Positions 17,700 to 26,947 of a DNA stretch of 64,000 nt are shown here, piece by piece. The stretch lies in NCBI RefSeq assembly GCF_003634635.1, contig NZ_RBJB01000003.1:496001-560000 (forward strand). Reading direction: 5' to 3'. Each line of letters begins with the position of its first letter. The first letter of the stretch is position 1. Source of the DNA: Marinobacter nauticus (GTDB lineage: Bacteria > Pseudomonadota > Gammaproteobacteria > Pseudomonadales > Oleiphilaceae). The notes below the pieces were generated by a model. That model was not told the origin of the DNA. It did not search any database and was given only the letters and a program-made list of their open reading frames with translations. Made by a program: the position numbers and the translations under genes.

Positions 17700-18964
17700 C
17701 GGATCTCCGATTGCAGGTGGTCGGGAATTCGCATCAAGGGGTGGGGGTCACTCACTCCGGCAGACTTCACTACCGGGAAAGCATCCTGCACCCAACGCAG
17801 GGTATCCACCGCCGGGCTGAACATCAGTACCTTGGCCTCCGGATACTTCCACAGCAGCCGATCCACGTTGTCGTTCGGCTCATAAGGCACATCGCCGAGG
17901 CCGTCCTGATTTCGATCCCAGCCCAGGTAGTCACTCCAGTAGTTGCCTTTGCCATCCTCGGCCCAGAACTGGGTGCGAGTGGCCACGTACTTCACCTGGC
18001 GCTGGTTTTCCACAAAGGCATTGTTGAACACCTGGTTTTCCTCGGAACCCGCAGTGAGATGAATACCGATGTTGCTGTGGCCGAAATAATTGCCCTCGAA
18101 GGTGTTGTACAGCGAGTTGTAGATAAACACCGCTTTACCCTCGGCACCGGAAATCACCACCCCGGCGTTCTGGCCCTGGGACACCCCAGTGACCACGTTA
18201 TTGCGCAACTCGGAGTTGGTGATGAAATTCATCAGAATGCCGTAGTTCTCGTCATTCTCGGAACGGTTATTGAATACCTTCAGGTACTTGCTCTGCATTA
18301 ACGCATACCCGGTACGTGTGCCCCGAGTAACGTTGTTTTCCAGCAGGTTATGCATCGAATACATGTAATGAATGCCGTAACGGAGATCACTCATGACATT
18401 GCCGCGAATGGTATTTCGGTTCGCGGTCTCTATGTAAATGGCATCCCGGGTCTGGCTGATATCGTTATCTTCAATCAGCGCGCCCGTGGTATTGAACAGA
18501 TGAATACCGTTGCCCCGATCCTGGGACCGCAGGCTGGTATCGCCGCGAATGTGATTTTCCCTTACGGTTACATCCGGTGTTGCATCCAGCCACACGCCGA
18601 ACGCCGGCCCCTGCAGACGGTTGTTTTCCACTACCGCCCCCTGCGCCTCGCGAGCCACAAAGATTCCGGTATCCAGTTCGTTCAGGTCTTTGCCCCAATT
18701 GCGAACCTGGCAACCGGAAAACGTTATCCGCTCGGCCAGAATCTCAACCGCATTGCCCTGCCCGGCACCGTCAATCACTGTTTCCGGAGCGCAGGACACA
18801 GATACCCCGGGCACCCTGATAGCCAGTGAAGACAAGGTTTCCGGAGGAAGCTCGAACGACGAACCCGGGGCCAGGTTATCCAGCTCTTGCTGCAGGTCCG
18901 CGTTGGCGGAGAGCGCAAACAGAGCGACTGACAGGGCCACTCCATAACGCAATAGTTGATACAT
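17696..18964 (-). CDS. nosD: NosD, periplasmic copper-site assembly protein
   Basis: The 422-residue protein has an N-terminal signal peptide and a right-handed parallel beta-helix made of repeated turns with N-x-(I/V) patterns (for example VVENNRLQG, LIEDNDIS, LLENNVTRG), as in the CASH/NosD family. It binds NosF/NosY from the periplasmic side and is needed for the CuZ sulfide cluster. The ATG at 18964 is preferred over the TTG at 18967. It begins 71 bp after nosZ. Confidence 0.93.
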   Translation of the reverse strand: MYQLLRYGVALSVALFALSANADLQQELDNLAPGSSFELPPETLSSLAIRVPGVSVSCAPETVIDGAGQGNAVEILAERITFSGCQVRNWGKDLNELDTGIFVAREAQGAVVENNRLQGPAFGVWLDATPDVTVRENHIRGDTSLRSQDRGNGIHLFNTTGALIEDNDISQTRDAIYIETANRNTIRGNVMSDLRYGIHYMYSMHNLLENNVTRGTRTGYALMQSKYLKVFNNRSENDENYGILMNFITNSELRNNVVTGVSQGQNAGVVISGAEGKAVFIYNSLYNTFEGNYFGHSNIGIHLTAGSEENQVFNNAFVENQRQVKYVATRTQFWAEDGKGNYWSDYLGWDRNQDGLGDVPYEPNDNVDRLLWKYPEAKVLMFSPAVDTLRWVQDAFPVVKSAGVSDPHPLMRIPDHLQSEIR

Positions 18965-19035
18965 CAATAGATCTCGAGATAGTGATAAGCAACCAGGGGC
19001 CCCGAAAACGGGACCCCAAGTCAGGCAACTCTCTA

Positions 19036-20931
19036 TCAGGCCTTTTCGACGAGCATCCGCCCGCCCATCTCCATGTGGAGGGCATGACAGAACCAGTTGC
19101 AGTAGTACCAGTAAACCCCTGGCTTACCCGCTGTAAACGTCACTGAAGACGTCTGTTGCGGACTGATCTCCATGCTCACGCCATGGTTCACCATACAGAA
19201 GCCGTGGGTCACATCCTCAACCATATCCAGGTTGGTGACATAAACCGTGACTTCATCGCCTTCCTTCACCTTGAACTCGGTCATGCCGTACTGCGGCGCG
19301 ACGGAGGTCATGTAAACACGCACCTTCTTGCCGTCACGGATGATTTTGTTGTCGGATTCCAGGGTGACACCGTCTTCGGCCGCCTGGGCCCGGGCACTGG
19401 CAAAGTAAGGGTCGTCACGATCATAGATCTTTTTGGTCTTGATCTGATCACGGCGCACCAGGATACAGTCGTGCGGCTCAGCGAAGGTCGGGCCGTCGTG
19501 AACAAGCTTCATTTCCTCACCGGAAATATCGATCAGCTGGTCATTCTCCGGGTGCAGAGGGCCAACCGGCAGGAAGCGGTCTTTCGAGAACTTGGAAAGA
19601 ACCACCAGCCATTTGCCGTCGGCATCGCGGGACTCAGTCAGAGACGCATGGTTGTGGCCCGGCTGGTAATGCACATCCAACTTCTGGCGGATGTAGTTCA
19701 CCTTCTCGCCATTATAGTGTTTGATGGCATCGGCAATGTTCCATTTACAGACCTGGCTGTCGATAAACAGCGTGGTGTAAGCGTTGCCACGGCCATCGAA
19801 GGTAGTATGCAGGGGCCCAAGACCCAGCTCCGGCTCGGCCACGATGGTATCGCGCAGTTCGATCTTGTCGTCGAACAGATCGTCCAGCTTGTCGATGGCA
19901 ATCACGGATGCGGTTGGCGACAGCTTGCCGTTGGCAATGAAGTATTTGCCATCCGGAGACGTGTTCAGGCCGTGCGGGTTCTTCGGCACCGGAATATAGC
20001 GGGTGAACTCGGATTTGCCACGGCCATCTACGACCGGCACCTTGGAGTCACCAATAGTCTTGAAATTGCCAGCCTTCACCGCCGCTGCGATACGCTCTAC
20101 GTTAAATACCACCACCCAATCGCGGTCGTTACGCATGGTGCCAGCAAGGTCTACTGCGCGCTCTGAGTTGTAGCAGGTAGAAGCAGCATACTTGCCGGTG
20201 TAGTCGGCATCGGTGTTATCCAGGTTGCCATCAACAATCACCTGCCAGGCTACTTCCATGGTTTCCGCGTCTATGGCGTTAAACATGGTATAGCTCTGAT
20301 CCAGGCTGAACTCACTGCCATCGTTGGGCTGAGGAATTACGAACTCGGCGTTACAGAACACGTAATTGGTCTTTGGCACTTTCTGCAAACGCAGACCGTG
20401 GATAGCCTGAACGTTAGGAATGTGGGTGATCTTGTCCGTCTTCATGATGTCCAGACGGATACGGGCAACCCGGGTGTTGGCCTTGTCGTTGATGAACAGG
20501 TACTTGCCATCGTAACGACCGTCGGTCATGGAAATGTGCGGGTGGTGGCAGTCACCGTTCAGGTACTCGTTATCATGGCCCAGCACATCTTTACTTTCGT
20601 TGGTGATGCCCCAGCCAGTGGCGGAGTCAATGTTGAATACAGGAATACGCATCAGCTCACGCATGGACGGTACGCCCAGAACACGAACCTCGCCCTGGTG
20701 ACCACCGCTCCAGAAGCCGTAGTACTCGTCCAGCTCACCGGGGCCCACGTGTACCTTGTTACGGGCTTCTTCGGCGGCGGCTGCCCAGGCTTCCCGCGAC
20801 ATGACCGAGGTGCCCAGACCGGTCGCACCAGCGACACCGGCCAGCGCAGCCGCACCCATAAAGCGACGACGGCTCAGACCACCTTCGGAAACCTCCGGCG
20901 TGTCCTTGGTCAGATCATCTCTTTTTTTCAT
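19036..20931 (-). CDS. nosZ: Nitrous oxide reductase NosZ (clade I, Tat-exported)
   Basis: The 631-residue preprotein begins with a Tat signal ([13 protein letters not shown]), which marks the clade I enzyme. A beta-propeller domain with CuZ ligands follows ([14 protein letters not shown] and later histidines), then a cupredoxin domain ending in the CuA motif [12 protein letters not shown]. It reduces N2O to N2 in the periplasm. The ATG at 20931 has GGAG nearby; the 20940 reading begins with TTG. It lies 82 bp after nosR. Confidence 0.96.
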   Translation of the reverse strand: MKKRDDLTKDTPEVSEGGLSRRRFMGAAALAGVAGATGLGTSVMSREAWAAAAEEARNKVHVGPGELDEYYGFWSGGHQGEVRVLGVPSMRELMRIPVFNIDSATGWGITNESKDVLGHDNEYLNGDCHHPHISMTDGRYDGKYLFINDKANTRVARIRLDIMKTDKITHIPNVQAIHGLRLQKVPKTNYVFCNAEFVIPQPNDGSEFSLDQSYTMFNAIDAETMEVAWQVIVDGNLDNTDADYTGKYAASTCYNSERAVDLAGTMRNDRDWVVVFNVERIAAAVKAGNFKTIGDSKVPVVDGRGKSEFTRYIPVPKNPHGLNTSPDGKYFIANGKLSPTASVIAIDKLDDLFDDKIELRDTIVAEPELGLGPLHTTFDGRGNAYTTLFIDSQVCKWNIADAIKHYNGEKVNYIRQKLDVHYQPGHNHASLTESRDADGKWLVVLSKFSKDRFLPVGPLHPENDQLIDISGEEMKLVHDGPTFAEPHDCILVRRDQIKTKKIYDRDDPYFASARAQAAEDGVTLESDNKIIRDGKKVRVYMTSVAPQYGMTEFKVKEGDEVTVYVTNLDMVEDVTHGFCMVNHGVSMEISPQQTSSVTFTAGKPGVYWYYCNWFCHALHMEMGGRMLVEKA

Positions 20932-21013
20932 AGCATCCAACTCCGTTATTGGTTATGGCGGTTATTGCTTCTCATGGCTTTCCGGGGCCTTATGGCTGGC
21001 TCCTCGGGACTAC

Positions 21014-23158
21014 TCAGTTCACCTGCACCACCGGAATTTCCTCAGGGTGGCCGGGTGCGTTGTGACCACGGCGCTTGCCACGGCGCTTCACGATCAGCGG
21101 CGGGCACTTGTGGTCATCGAAATAGGTCATCTGACAATCCAGGCAGTAGTGACATTCCATGTAGTTGATGTGTCCATCCGGATGGATCGCCTGGACTTCA
21201 CATTCCTTGTCGCAGAGACGGCAGGGGTTACCGCATTCCTTGCGACGCTTGAGCCAGTCAAACACTCGCAGTTTGGTGGGCAATGCCAGGGCGGCACCCA
21301 GCGGGCACAGGTAGCGGCAGTACACCTTGCGGGTGAAGATATTGACCACCAGCAACAGCACAGCGTAGGTCACGAATGGCCAGGTGCGGTCAAAGTGCAG
21401 GGTAATGGCGGTCTTGAACGGCTCCACTTCCGCCATGCGCTCGGCGGTGGCCATGGATTCCAGGGAGATACCAAACAGCACCAGTAGAATGATGTACTTG
21501 ATAGCCCAAAGGCGCTCGTGCCAGGCAAAAGGCACGGTGTACTGGGGCACCTTGAGTTTGCGGGCGATTTCATTGATCAGTTCCTGCAGAGCGCCGAACG
21601 GGCACAGCCAGCCGCAATACACTGCCCGCCCCCAGAGCAGGACGATGCCGGCCACCACGGCCCAGAGCACGAACATGATCGGATCGATCAGGAAGGTTTC
21701 CCATTTGAAACCGCTGATCAGGCTGTTCACAAACGTCAGCACGTTAACGATGGAAAGCTGACCCAGGGCATACCAGCCAATGAAGAACAGCGTGTAAACC
21801 AGGAAGCCGTGGCGAATCCAGCGCATCATTTTCGGCTTCTGTACCAGCCAGTCCTGGAAGAACAGGATGAACAGCAGCACGGCGATACCAAGACCCAACA
21901 CGGTGATCTGGAACTGTTTCTGGTACCACACCTGAATCCACAGCGGCTGGTTTTCAAGCCACTCTTCGTCGCTCAGAACCGGTTCCGGGCGGGTGTAGTA
22001 CTGGTCTGGCAACTGGTACTCCAGGGGGAACACCTGGAATTCACTGTCCAGCGGGCCGGTCTGGCGCTTGACAGTCAGCTCCAGCGTCCAGGGCGTGCCA
22101 GGATCGAAGTTGTACTGCTGGCGCACGATAAAGATCGCCATTTCCGAAAACTCAGGCATACCCTCACCGTAAACATCGCTGAGCCGATGGAAATCGAGAT
22201 CCCGGAAGTTGAAGGTGTCGCCAAACTGGCGGATCTGCACCCGGTCAAAAATGCCGCCCCGTACGTAGCCGGAACCTTTAAAGGAGTATTCACCGTTGGC
22301 CATCACCGCGATGGCATGTTCCCCGTCCTGGAGTTCAGACATCAGCCACTGGTATTGATTTTCACCCAGAAGGTTGCGACCGATGGTCGGCGCATCCAGA
22401 TAGGCAGCGTAGAGCTCGATCAGGATGTCATCGCGTTCGCCCGCGTCTGCAGTTTCGATGCCCTCGGCAGGGGTTCCTACAAAAGAGTCGTCGACCTGCC
22501 CTTTGGTCAACACCAGGCGGCGAATGGAACCGTCACCGGTCAACTCCTGCCAGGACTTTTCCTGAAACTGTTCCGCGTTCACATTGGCCATGGGCGGCCG
22601 GTTGCTTTTGCCACCTTCAATCAACCCAATCTCGACACCCACCCGGTGGGCAGTGCGCATAATGACTTCGTTAATAACCATCACGGTGACCGTAGCGCCG
22701 GACAAGCCATCCACCGCCACCTTGCGTTCGGTAGACGTGCCCCCAACGGTCACCCGCTGGTCGGCTTTCAGACCCGTGTACTGGTCAGTGAACTCATGCA
22801 TCTTGCTTTCGGGGATACCCACCAGCAGGATGGGTTCATCGTGATGTATGACTTTAGCGGCACGAATTTCTCCGGCGGTATCGAGTACCACCATGGCATT
22901 CAGGGGTTTGCCGGAATAGGCGGGGGTCTGGACAAAGTCCAGGGACTGGTAGGCGTAGCCTATAAGCTCCTCACCGGAATACACCTGCTGGATGGCACGG
23001 TTGCCCTCCATCGGCTGGAGTTCTGTCGCTTTCGGAAAGGCTTTTTCGATAAGCTGGCGTCCGGCCGGAGGGCTGTATTCCGATAACGGCTGGGCCCAGC
23101 TCAGCGGAGCCGCAAGTATCATCAAGATGGATAGGACACAACGGAGGACGTTTCTCAC
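21014..23158 (-). CDS. nosR: NosR, membrane iron-sulfur flavoprotein for N2O respiration
   Basis: The 714-residue protein has a signal segment, a periplasmic FMN-binding domain with LSGATVT (covalent flavin threonine motif), membrane helices with two CxxxCP motifs (CGWLCPFG and CRYLCPLG), and a C-terminal ferredoxin-like domain (CRLCDKECEVQAI, CHYCLDCQ). It passes electrons from the quinol pool toward NosZ and is needed for nos expression. The start is GTG 23158 with GGGAG upstream. A good FNR/DNR-type box lies at 23204-23217. Confidence 0.94.
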   Translation of the reverse strand: MRNVLRCVLSILMILAAPLSWAQPLSEYSPPAGRQLIEKAFPKATELQPMEGNRAIQQVYSGEELIGYAYQSLDFVQTPAYSGKPLNAMVVLDTAGEIRAAKVIHHDEPILLVGIPESKMHEFTDQYTGLKADQRVTVGGTSTERKVAVDGLSGATVTVMVINEVIMRTAHRVGVEIGLIEGGKSNRPPMANVNAEQFQEKSWQELTGDGSIRRLVLTKGQVDDSFVGTPAEGIETADAGERDDILIELYAAYLDAPTIGRNLLGENQYQWLMSELQDGEHAIAVMANGEYSFKGSGYVRGGIFDRVQIRQFGDTFNFRDLDFHRLSDVYGEGMPEFSEMAIFIVRQQYNFDPGTPWTLELTVKRQTGPLDSEFQVFPLEYQLPDQYYTRPEPVLSDEEWLENQPLWIQVWYQKQFQITVLGLGIAVLLFILFFQDWLVQKPKMMRWIRHGFLVYTLFFIGWYALGQLSIVNVLTFVNSLISGFKWETFLIDPIMFVLWAVVAGIVLLWGRAVYCGWLCPFGALQELINEIARKLKVPQYTVPFAWHERLWAIKYIILLVLFGISLESMATAERMAEVEPFKTAITLHFDRTWPFVTYAVLLLVVNIFTRKVYCRYLCPLGAALALPTKLRVFDWLKRRKECGNPCRLCDKECEVQAIHPDGHINYMECHYCLDCQMTYFDDHKCPPLIVKRRGKRRGHNAPGHPEEIPVVQVN

Positions 23159-23203
23159 TACAACTCCCAATACCCCATGAATTACATCAAGGGTCGTTCA
23201 ATT

Positions 23204-23217
23204 TTGAGGAAAATCAA
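23204..23217 (-). promoter_or_regulatory. FNR/DNR-type box upstream of nosR
   Basis: TTGAG-GAAA-ATCAA (plus-strand reading) matches the consensus TTGAT-N4-ATCAA at all but one of ten fixed positions. It is centred about 52 bp before the nosR start codon. Since dnr lies two genes upstream, DNR is the likely activator. Confidence 0.8.
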
Positions 23218-23263
23218 ATACCTCTTTGAGGATAGTCCTCGGCCCACCAGAGGCGCCTTGAGT

Positions 23264-23668
23264 TCAGTCAAGGCTAATGGCGTGGCCGGCTTTATTGAGG
23301 GGAAGGTAGTTACCCAGATGCCCCATGCGGATGCTTTCCACCATCATCGTCAGGGGTTGCTGAGCTTCATCACTGGAAGGAGCATGGCCGCCACGGCCCG
23401 ACATGGCCGCGACAAAGACCATGTCCCAGTCCTGGCCTGTCGCGCGGGATTCCTCCGCCAACACATCGAAATAAGGAACCTCATCGGGGGTTTTGTCGAC
23501 ACAGATAACCGGCGTCAGTGCGCCACCCTCGCCGCGCTCAAAAGCAGCCCGTTCTGCCGCACTGGCGTCGTCTGGCAATTCGGCTTTGCAAAAAACGAAC
23601 AGAAAGCGCTGGGGCTCCGGTTCTTTCCGGCTGGCCTGAACAAGATCCTGGTAACTGCTGATCATCAC
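23264..23668 (-). CDS. Conserved nos-linked protein of unknown function
   Basis: The 134-residue soluble protein has the stretch RFLFVFCKAELP near its start and GGALTPVICVDKTPDEV and MVFVAAMSGRGG in the middle. As I recall, Pseudomonas relatives are labelled ribonucleotide reductase subunit alpha; nothing in it resembles the RNR fold or active-site cysteines, so that label looks wrong. It lies between dnr and nosR on the same strand, separated from dnr by a terminator. The context points to denitrification, but the activity is unknown. Confidence 0.8.
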   Translation of the reverse strand: MMISSYQDLVQASRKEPEPQRFLFVFCKAELPDDASAAERAAFERGEGGALTPVICVDKTPDEVPYFDVLAEESRATGQDWDMVFVAAMSGRGGHAPSSDEAQQPLTMMVESIRMGHLGNYLPLNKAGHAISLD

Positions 23669-23692
23669 TATCCCCTGGTGTTCAAGGCGGTC

Positions 23693-23717
23693 AAAAAAGC
23701 CGGGCCCGGAGGCCCGG
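23693..23717 (-). terminator. Rho-independent terminator after the dnr-type regulator
   Basis: On the minus strand a 7 bp GC stem CCGGGCC / GGCCCGG with loop TCCG is followed by a run of six T. It starts 5 bp past the dnr stop codon. Confidence 0.82.
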
Positions 23718-23722
23718 AGAGG

Positions 23723-24472
23723 CTATTGGCTGATAGCGATCAGCCGCTGAGGGTCGGAAATAAAGAGCTTGCTGCGATTCACTCTGATCAAACCATTTGA
23801 CTTGAGATCTGCCAGTATTCTGGAGAAAGTCTCGGGCTGCATGGCCAGGCGTGAAGCCACCAGGCATTTGGGCAACGGCAACTCGACTTCGCCACCTTCT
23901 TCCGCGCCGTTCGGCAGCAAGTCAATGAGGTAACGAATCAAACGGTCCCGGGCATTCTGGACGGTCATGATCTCAAGATCGTGGAATCTGGACACCGCAC
24001 GCATGGCGTAGTGGCTCAGGGCCGCCTGGGCATACTCGGGATTCCGATCCAGCAATTCCCGATAAGCTTTAACCGGGATCATGAGCACTTCGCTGGACTT
24101 CAGGGCCTCCGCGTAGCAGGCATACTTGGGCGGATTGGCGTAAATCATGACTTCAGCAAAACAGTCTCCGGGTGCAATACTGTCCAGGGTTCGGTCTACG
24201 CCGGAGGAATCGAGGCGATACAGACGCAGGCGACCAGAAATCACAAAGAAGAAGTGATGAGCCGGCATATCCTGACGGTACAGCAGCTGGTGGTGACCGA
24301 GTCTGAGCCGGCGTGATTGCTGGATCAGACTATCGAGGTCTTTCGGACGCAGATTGCAGAACAGGGCATGGCTGCGAAGCGCTTCCAGGCTGTCTTCTTC
24401 ATCAAGTGGTTTGTTGATGGCGACAAGCACCGGCTTGGTATATCGCTGTTCCGCAGTTTGTGTCATGGCCAT
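23723..24472 (-). CDS. dnr: Crp/Fnr family regulator, DNR type
   Basis: The 249-residue protein has a cyclic-nucleotide-binding-like domain (about residues 35-150) and a C-terminal winged helix (LVASRLAMQPETFSRILADLK) whose recognition helix carries E..SR, the FNR-type specificity for TTGAT. It lacks the N-terminal cysteine cluster of FNR/ANR, so it should not sense oxygen through an iron-sulfur cluster. DNR proteins bind heme and respond to NO. The start at ATG 24472 has GAGGG upstream. It probably controls the FNR-type boxes listed here and is itself preceded by one. Confidence 0.88.
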   Translation of the reverse strand: MAMTQTAEQRYTKPVLVAINKPLDEEDSLEALRSHALFCNLRPKDLDSLIQQSRRLRLGHHQLLYRQDMPAHHFFFVISGRLRLYRLDSSGVDRTLDSIAPGDCFAEVMIYANPPKYACYAEALKSSEVLMIPVKAYRELLDRNPEYAQAALSHYAMRAVSRFHDLEIMTVQNARDRLIRYLIDLLPNGAEEGGEVELPLPKCLVASRLAMQPETFSRILADLKSNGLIRVNRSKLFISDPQRLIAISQ

Positions 24473-24540
24473 GGTTGTACCCTCTCTGCATATTCATGCA
24501 TTCAAAATCTTATTTTAAATACTAGAAGGATACTGATGAA

Positions 24541-24566
24541 AAATCGCTCCCCCGATGGGGGTATCC
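24541..24566. other. Small GC hairpin in the dnr leader
   Basis: CCCCC-GAT-GGGGG within 24549-24561 can fold. Read on the minus strand it is followed after a few bases by a short T run. It lies between the FNR-type box and dnr, so it is either part of the dnr leader or a weak terminator for upstream transcription. Confidence 0.35.
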
Positions 24567-24586
24567 TTGCGGTTATTCCTGGGTAA

Positions 24587-24600
24587 TTGACTTAGCTCAA
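24587..24600 (-). promoter_or_regulatory. FNR/DNR-type box upstream of dnr
   Basis: TTGAC-TTAG-CTCAA keeps both TTGA and TCAA half-sites. It lies about 115 bp before the dnr start and 25 bp after the end of the parvulin gene. It suggests ANR control or DNR autoregulation. Confidence 0.68.
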
Positions 24601-24624
24601 TTATTCGCTTTACTAACCAAGCAG

Positions 24625-25431
24625 TCACTGCATCAAGGGTGAATCCGGCAGCTCCAGATCGACGCCCTCCACACCGGTTTCCGCAGCCAACACCTGGAGA
24701 TATTGCCGGAATGCCCGGCGGGTCACGCTTTCGCTCAGGTACTGGCGAATCTGGGGTTTTACATGTTCATAAGGCAGCAGTTCGCCGTTGATTCGCTGGT
24801 CTACTCGAACGATGTGCCAGCCATAGCGGCTTTCGATCAGCTCGGGATGGAGGCCTTCGTTCAGGCTCAGGACCGGGCGTTCGAATTCTTCGACGGTCTG
24901 GCCTTTGCTGATCTGGCCGAGGCTGCCGCCCTGGTGCCGGGATTCGCAGGCGGAATACTGTTTAGCCAATTCGTTGAACTGCGAGCGGCCGTCCAGGAGG
25001 GCAGACAGCAGCTGTCGGCCAGCTTCTTCCTGACGCATGCGCTCTTCAATATCATCCGGAGCGGCAGCCAGCAATATGTGGCTAACGGCCATGATGGTAG
25101 GGCTGCAGAAGCGGCCGGGATTGGCGGCGTAGAAGCGTTCGCAGTCCTGTTCGCTCGGGTCTGGCACTTTGAGCTCGAGTTCCAGCACCCGGGCTATCCG
25201 GTCTTCTTCGTCTTCGATGCTGTCCAGGTTCAGGCGGCTGGCCTGTTGCAGTAACAGTTCACGGATGGCAAGACTTCTGGCAGCTTCGTGCCAGGCTTCT
25301 GCCAGCTCTTCCGAGGGGTGGTGCTGCATTTCCCGGGCAATGTCGTCTTCGTGGATGAGAGTCTCACCCACATAGACCGGCGGGAACTGGTTTCTGGGTT
25401 TGCCGGCTTCGCCGGTTGGGATCAGTTGCAT
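24625..25431 (-). CDS. Parvulin-type peptidyl-prolyl isomerase of the nar cluster
   Basis: The 268-residue protein has an N-terminal helical segment and a parvulin domain in its C-terminal half (VSHILLAAAPDD, ACESRHQGGSLGQISKGQ, LIESRYGWHIVRVDQR). It has no signal peptide, so it should act in the cytoplasm, like NifM/NarC-type isomerases. Such genes follow narI in several Pseudomonas-like nar operons and may help fold nitrate reductase. The ATG at 25431 has GGAGAG upstream; the 25449 start would be TTG. It begins 65 bp after narI, beyond a hairpin. Confidence 0.88.
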   Translation of the reverse strand: MQLIPTGEAGKPRNQFPPVYVGETLIHEDDIAREMQHHPSEELAEAWHEAARSLAIRELLLQQASRLNLDSIEDEEDRIARVLELELKVPDPSEQDCERFYAANPGRFCSPTIMAVSHILLAAAPDDIEERMRQEEAGRQLLSALLDGRSQFNELAKQYSACESRHQGGSLGQISKGQTVEEFERPVLSLNEGLHPELIESRYGWHIVRVDQRINGELLPYEHVKPQIRQYLSESVTRRAFRQYLQVLAAETGVEGVDLELPDSPLMQ

Positions 25432-25459
25432 GGTGCGACTCTCCGTCAATCAGTTTGCC

Positions 25460-25488
25460 AGCCACCCTCCCGGAAAGAGAGGGTGGCT
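25460..25488 (-). other. Intercistronic hairpin between narI and the parvulin gene
   Basis: A perfect 10 bp stem AGCCACCCTC / GAGGGTGGCT encloses a 9-base loop. No T run follows on the minus strand, so it is more likely an mRNA-stabilising or expression-lowering hairpin than a full terminator. Confidence 0.7.
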
Positions 25489-25496
25489 GTATCCGT

Positions 25497-26177
25497 TCAG
25501 GCGCGCTTGCGAACCACCTGGTACTTCCGCCCGAAATACTCCACTGGCACGCTAAGCATGTGCACCAGTCGGGTGAACGGGAAGAGTACGAAGATGGTCA
25601 GGCCCAGGAAGATGTGGGTCTTGTAGATCCAGTGCACGTCGGCAATGTAGGCGGCGATGCCAGATCCTTCCAGGGTGAACACGCCCTGGGCCCAGGCGGA
25701 GAACTTGAGCATGGTGCTGCCGTCGAGGTGGCCCATGGTGGGCAGGATGGTGAGCATACCGAGGACCAACTGAACCACCAGAATGATGATGATCATGTTG
25801 TCAGCGAAGGTGCTGCTGGCCTGAACCCGCGGGTCGGTCATACGACGCCAGGCGAGCATGCCGCCACCGATGATGGCCATGACGCCGGCGATACCGCCCA
25901 CCAGGATCGCCATCACCTGTTTCTGGCCCGGAGTGATGATCCACTCGTAGGCCCAGTGCGGAGTAAGCAGGCCCACCAGGTGGCCGAAGAAGATCACCAG
26001 TACGCCGACGTGGAACAGCACGCTGGCCATCACCATGTTTTTCTTGCGCAGCATCTGGCTGGAATGGGCTTTCCAGGTGAACTGGCCATGGTCATAACGC
26101 GCCCAGGTACCGACAAACAGTACCAGCAGGGCGATGTAGGGATAGATTCCGAACAAGAGTGTGTTGATATAGGACAT
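25497..26177 (-). CDS. narI: Respiratory nitrate reductase gamma subunit NarI
   Basis: The 226-residue protein has five membrane helices and the heme b histidines of NarI, including VLFHVGVLVIFFGHLVG and HWIYKTHIFLG. It anchors NarGH to the inner membrane and takes electrons from quinol. AGGAGG precedes the ATG, 19 bp after narJ. Confidence 0.96.
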   Translation of the reverse strand: MSYINTLLFGIYPYIALLVLFVGTWARYDHGQFTWKAHSSQMLRKKNMVMASVLFHVGVLVIFFGHLVGLLTPHWAYEWIITPGQKQVMAILVGGIAGVMAIIGGGMLAWRRMTDPRVQASSTFADNMIIIILVVQLVLGMLTILPTMGHLDGSTMLKFSAWAQGVFTLEGSGIAAYIADVHWIYKTHIFLGLTIFVLFPFTRLVHMLSVPVEYFGRKYQVVRKRA

Positions 26178-26196
26178 TGTCTTTTCCTCCTGCGCC

Positions 26197-26937
26197 TCAG
26201 GCGCGCCCTGCCGGACGGGGCGTTGCGTCCGTCATCAGCTGATCACTCAGGTGAATGGTCTGGGTCTGTTCCAGTTCGCGGCGGCGCTGTCCAACCACGC
26301 CACCGGTGCCACAGGAGCTGCCCTGGTCATCCACAAATTTCACCATTTCCTCTTCCCAGACCTTGTCCAGTGCTTCGGGGGTGTCGTCGCGCTCTTCCGA
26401 GGCAACGAGCTGCGCCAGTTCCTGGCGGTCGGCCTTGCGTCCAGACAGCACCAGCAGGGAATCCATCGCAACGTGGTAGAGGCTTTCACGCTGGTACAGG
26501 CGCTCTCCAAGCAACCCCAGAATGTGGTGAATATCTTCCAGCCAGTTGCGGATTTCCTCCCACGGCCGGGTGGAAAGGTATTCCAGAAACAGCGGCAGGT
26601 AATCCGGCAGTTCCCTGGCATCAATTTCCAGGCCGTTGGCCCGGTATTGCTCCATCAGGTCCACCATGGCCTGGCCGCGGTCGCGGGATTCGCCGTGCAC
26701 GTGTTCGAACAGCAGCAGGGAGGTGGCCCGGCCCCGGTCGAAGGTGCCCACGTAGGCTTCCTGAAGATCCATCAGGTCACCATCGCAAAGGCGATCAATA
26801 CAGGTCAGCAGTTGTTCCTTGTTTTGCCGCGGCAGCCGGCTGTCCTCCAGGACAGCGGCGACCAGGGCGTCTTTGGATTGCTGCAGTTCTTCGGTGGGGT
26901 ACTCCAGTACCCGCGCCAGTACTTTCAAAAGTTGCAT
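26197..26937 (-). CDS. narJ: Nitrate reductase assembly chaperone NarJ
   Basis: The 246-residue acidic helical protein starts MQLLKVLARVLEYPTEEL and carries YVGTFDRGRATSLLLFEHVHGESRDRGQAM and LPDYLPLFLEYLS, conserved in NarJ/TorD chaperones. It holds NarG for molybdenum cofactor insertion and membrane attachment. The ATG at 26937 has GGAGG upstream, 10 bp after narH; the longer reading to 26973 would overlap narH. Confidence 0.95.
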   Translation of the reverse strand: MQLLKVLARVLEYPTEELQQSKDALVAAVLEDSRLPRQNKEQLLTCIDRLCDGDLMDLQEAYVGTFDRGRATSLLLFEHVHGESRDRGQAMVDLMEQYRANGLEIDARELPDYLPLFLEYLSTRPWEEIRNWLEDIHHILGLLGERLYQRESLYHVAMDSLLVLSGRKADRQELAQLVASEERDDTPEALDKVWEEEMVKFVDDQGSSCGTGGVVGQRRRELEQTQTIHLSDQLMTDATPRPAGRA

Positions 26938-26947
26938 CGCGGCCTCC

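Noticed and set aside
21518..23086. 522-codon plus-strand open frame opposite nosR
   Set aside because: Shadow of nosR; His/Gln-rich translation without domain pattern.
23264..23668. Ribonucleotide reductase alpha subunit next to nosR
   Set aside because: At 134 residues and without RNR motifs, the name recalled for relatives cannot be right.
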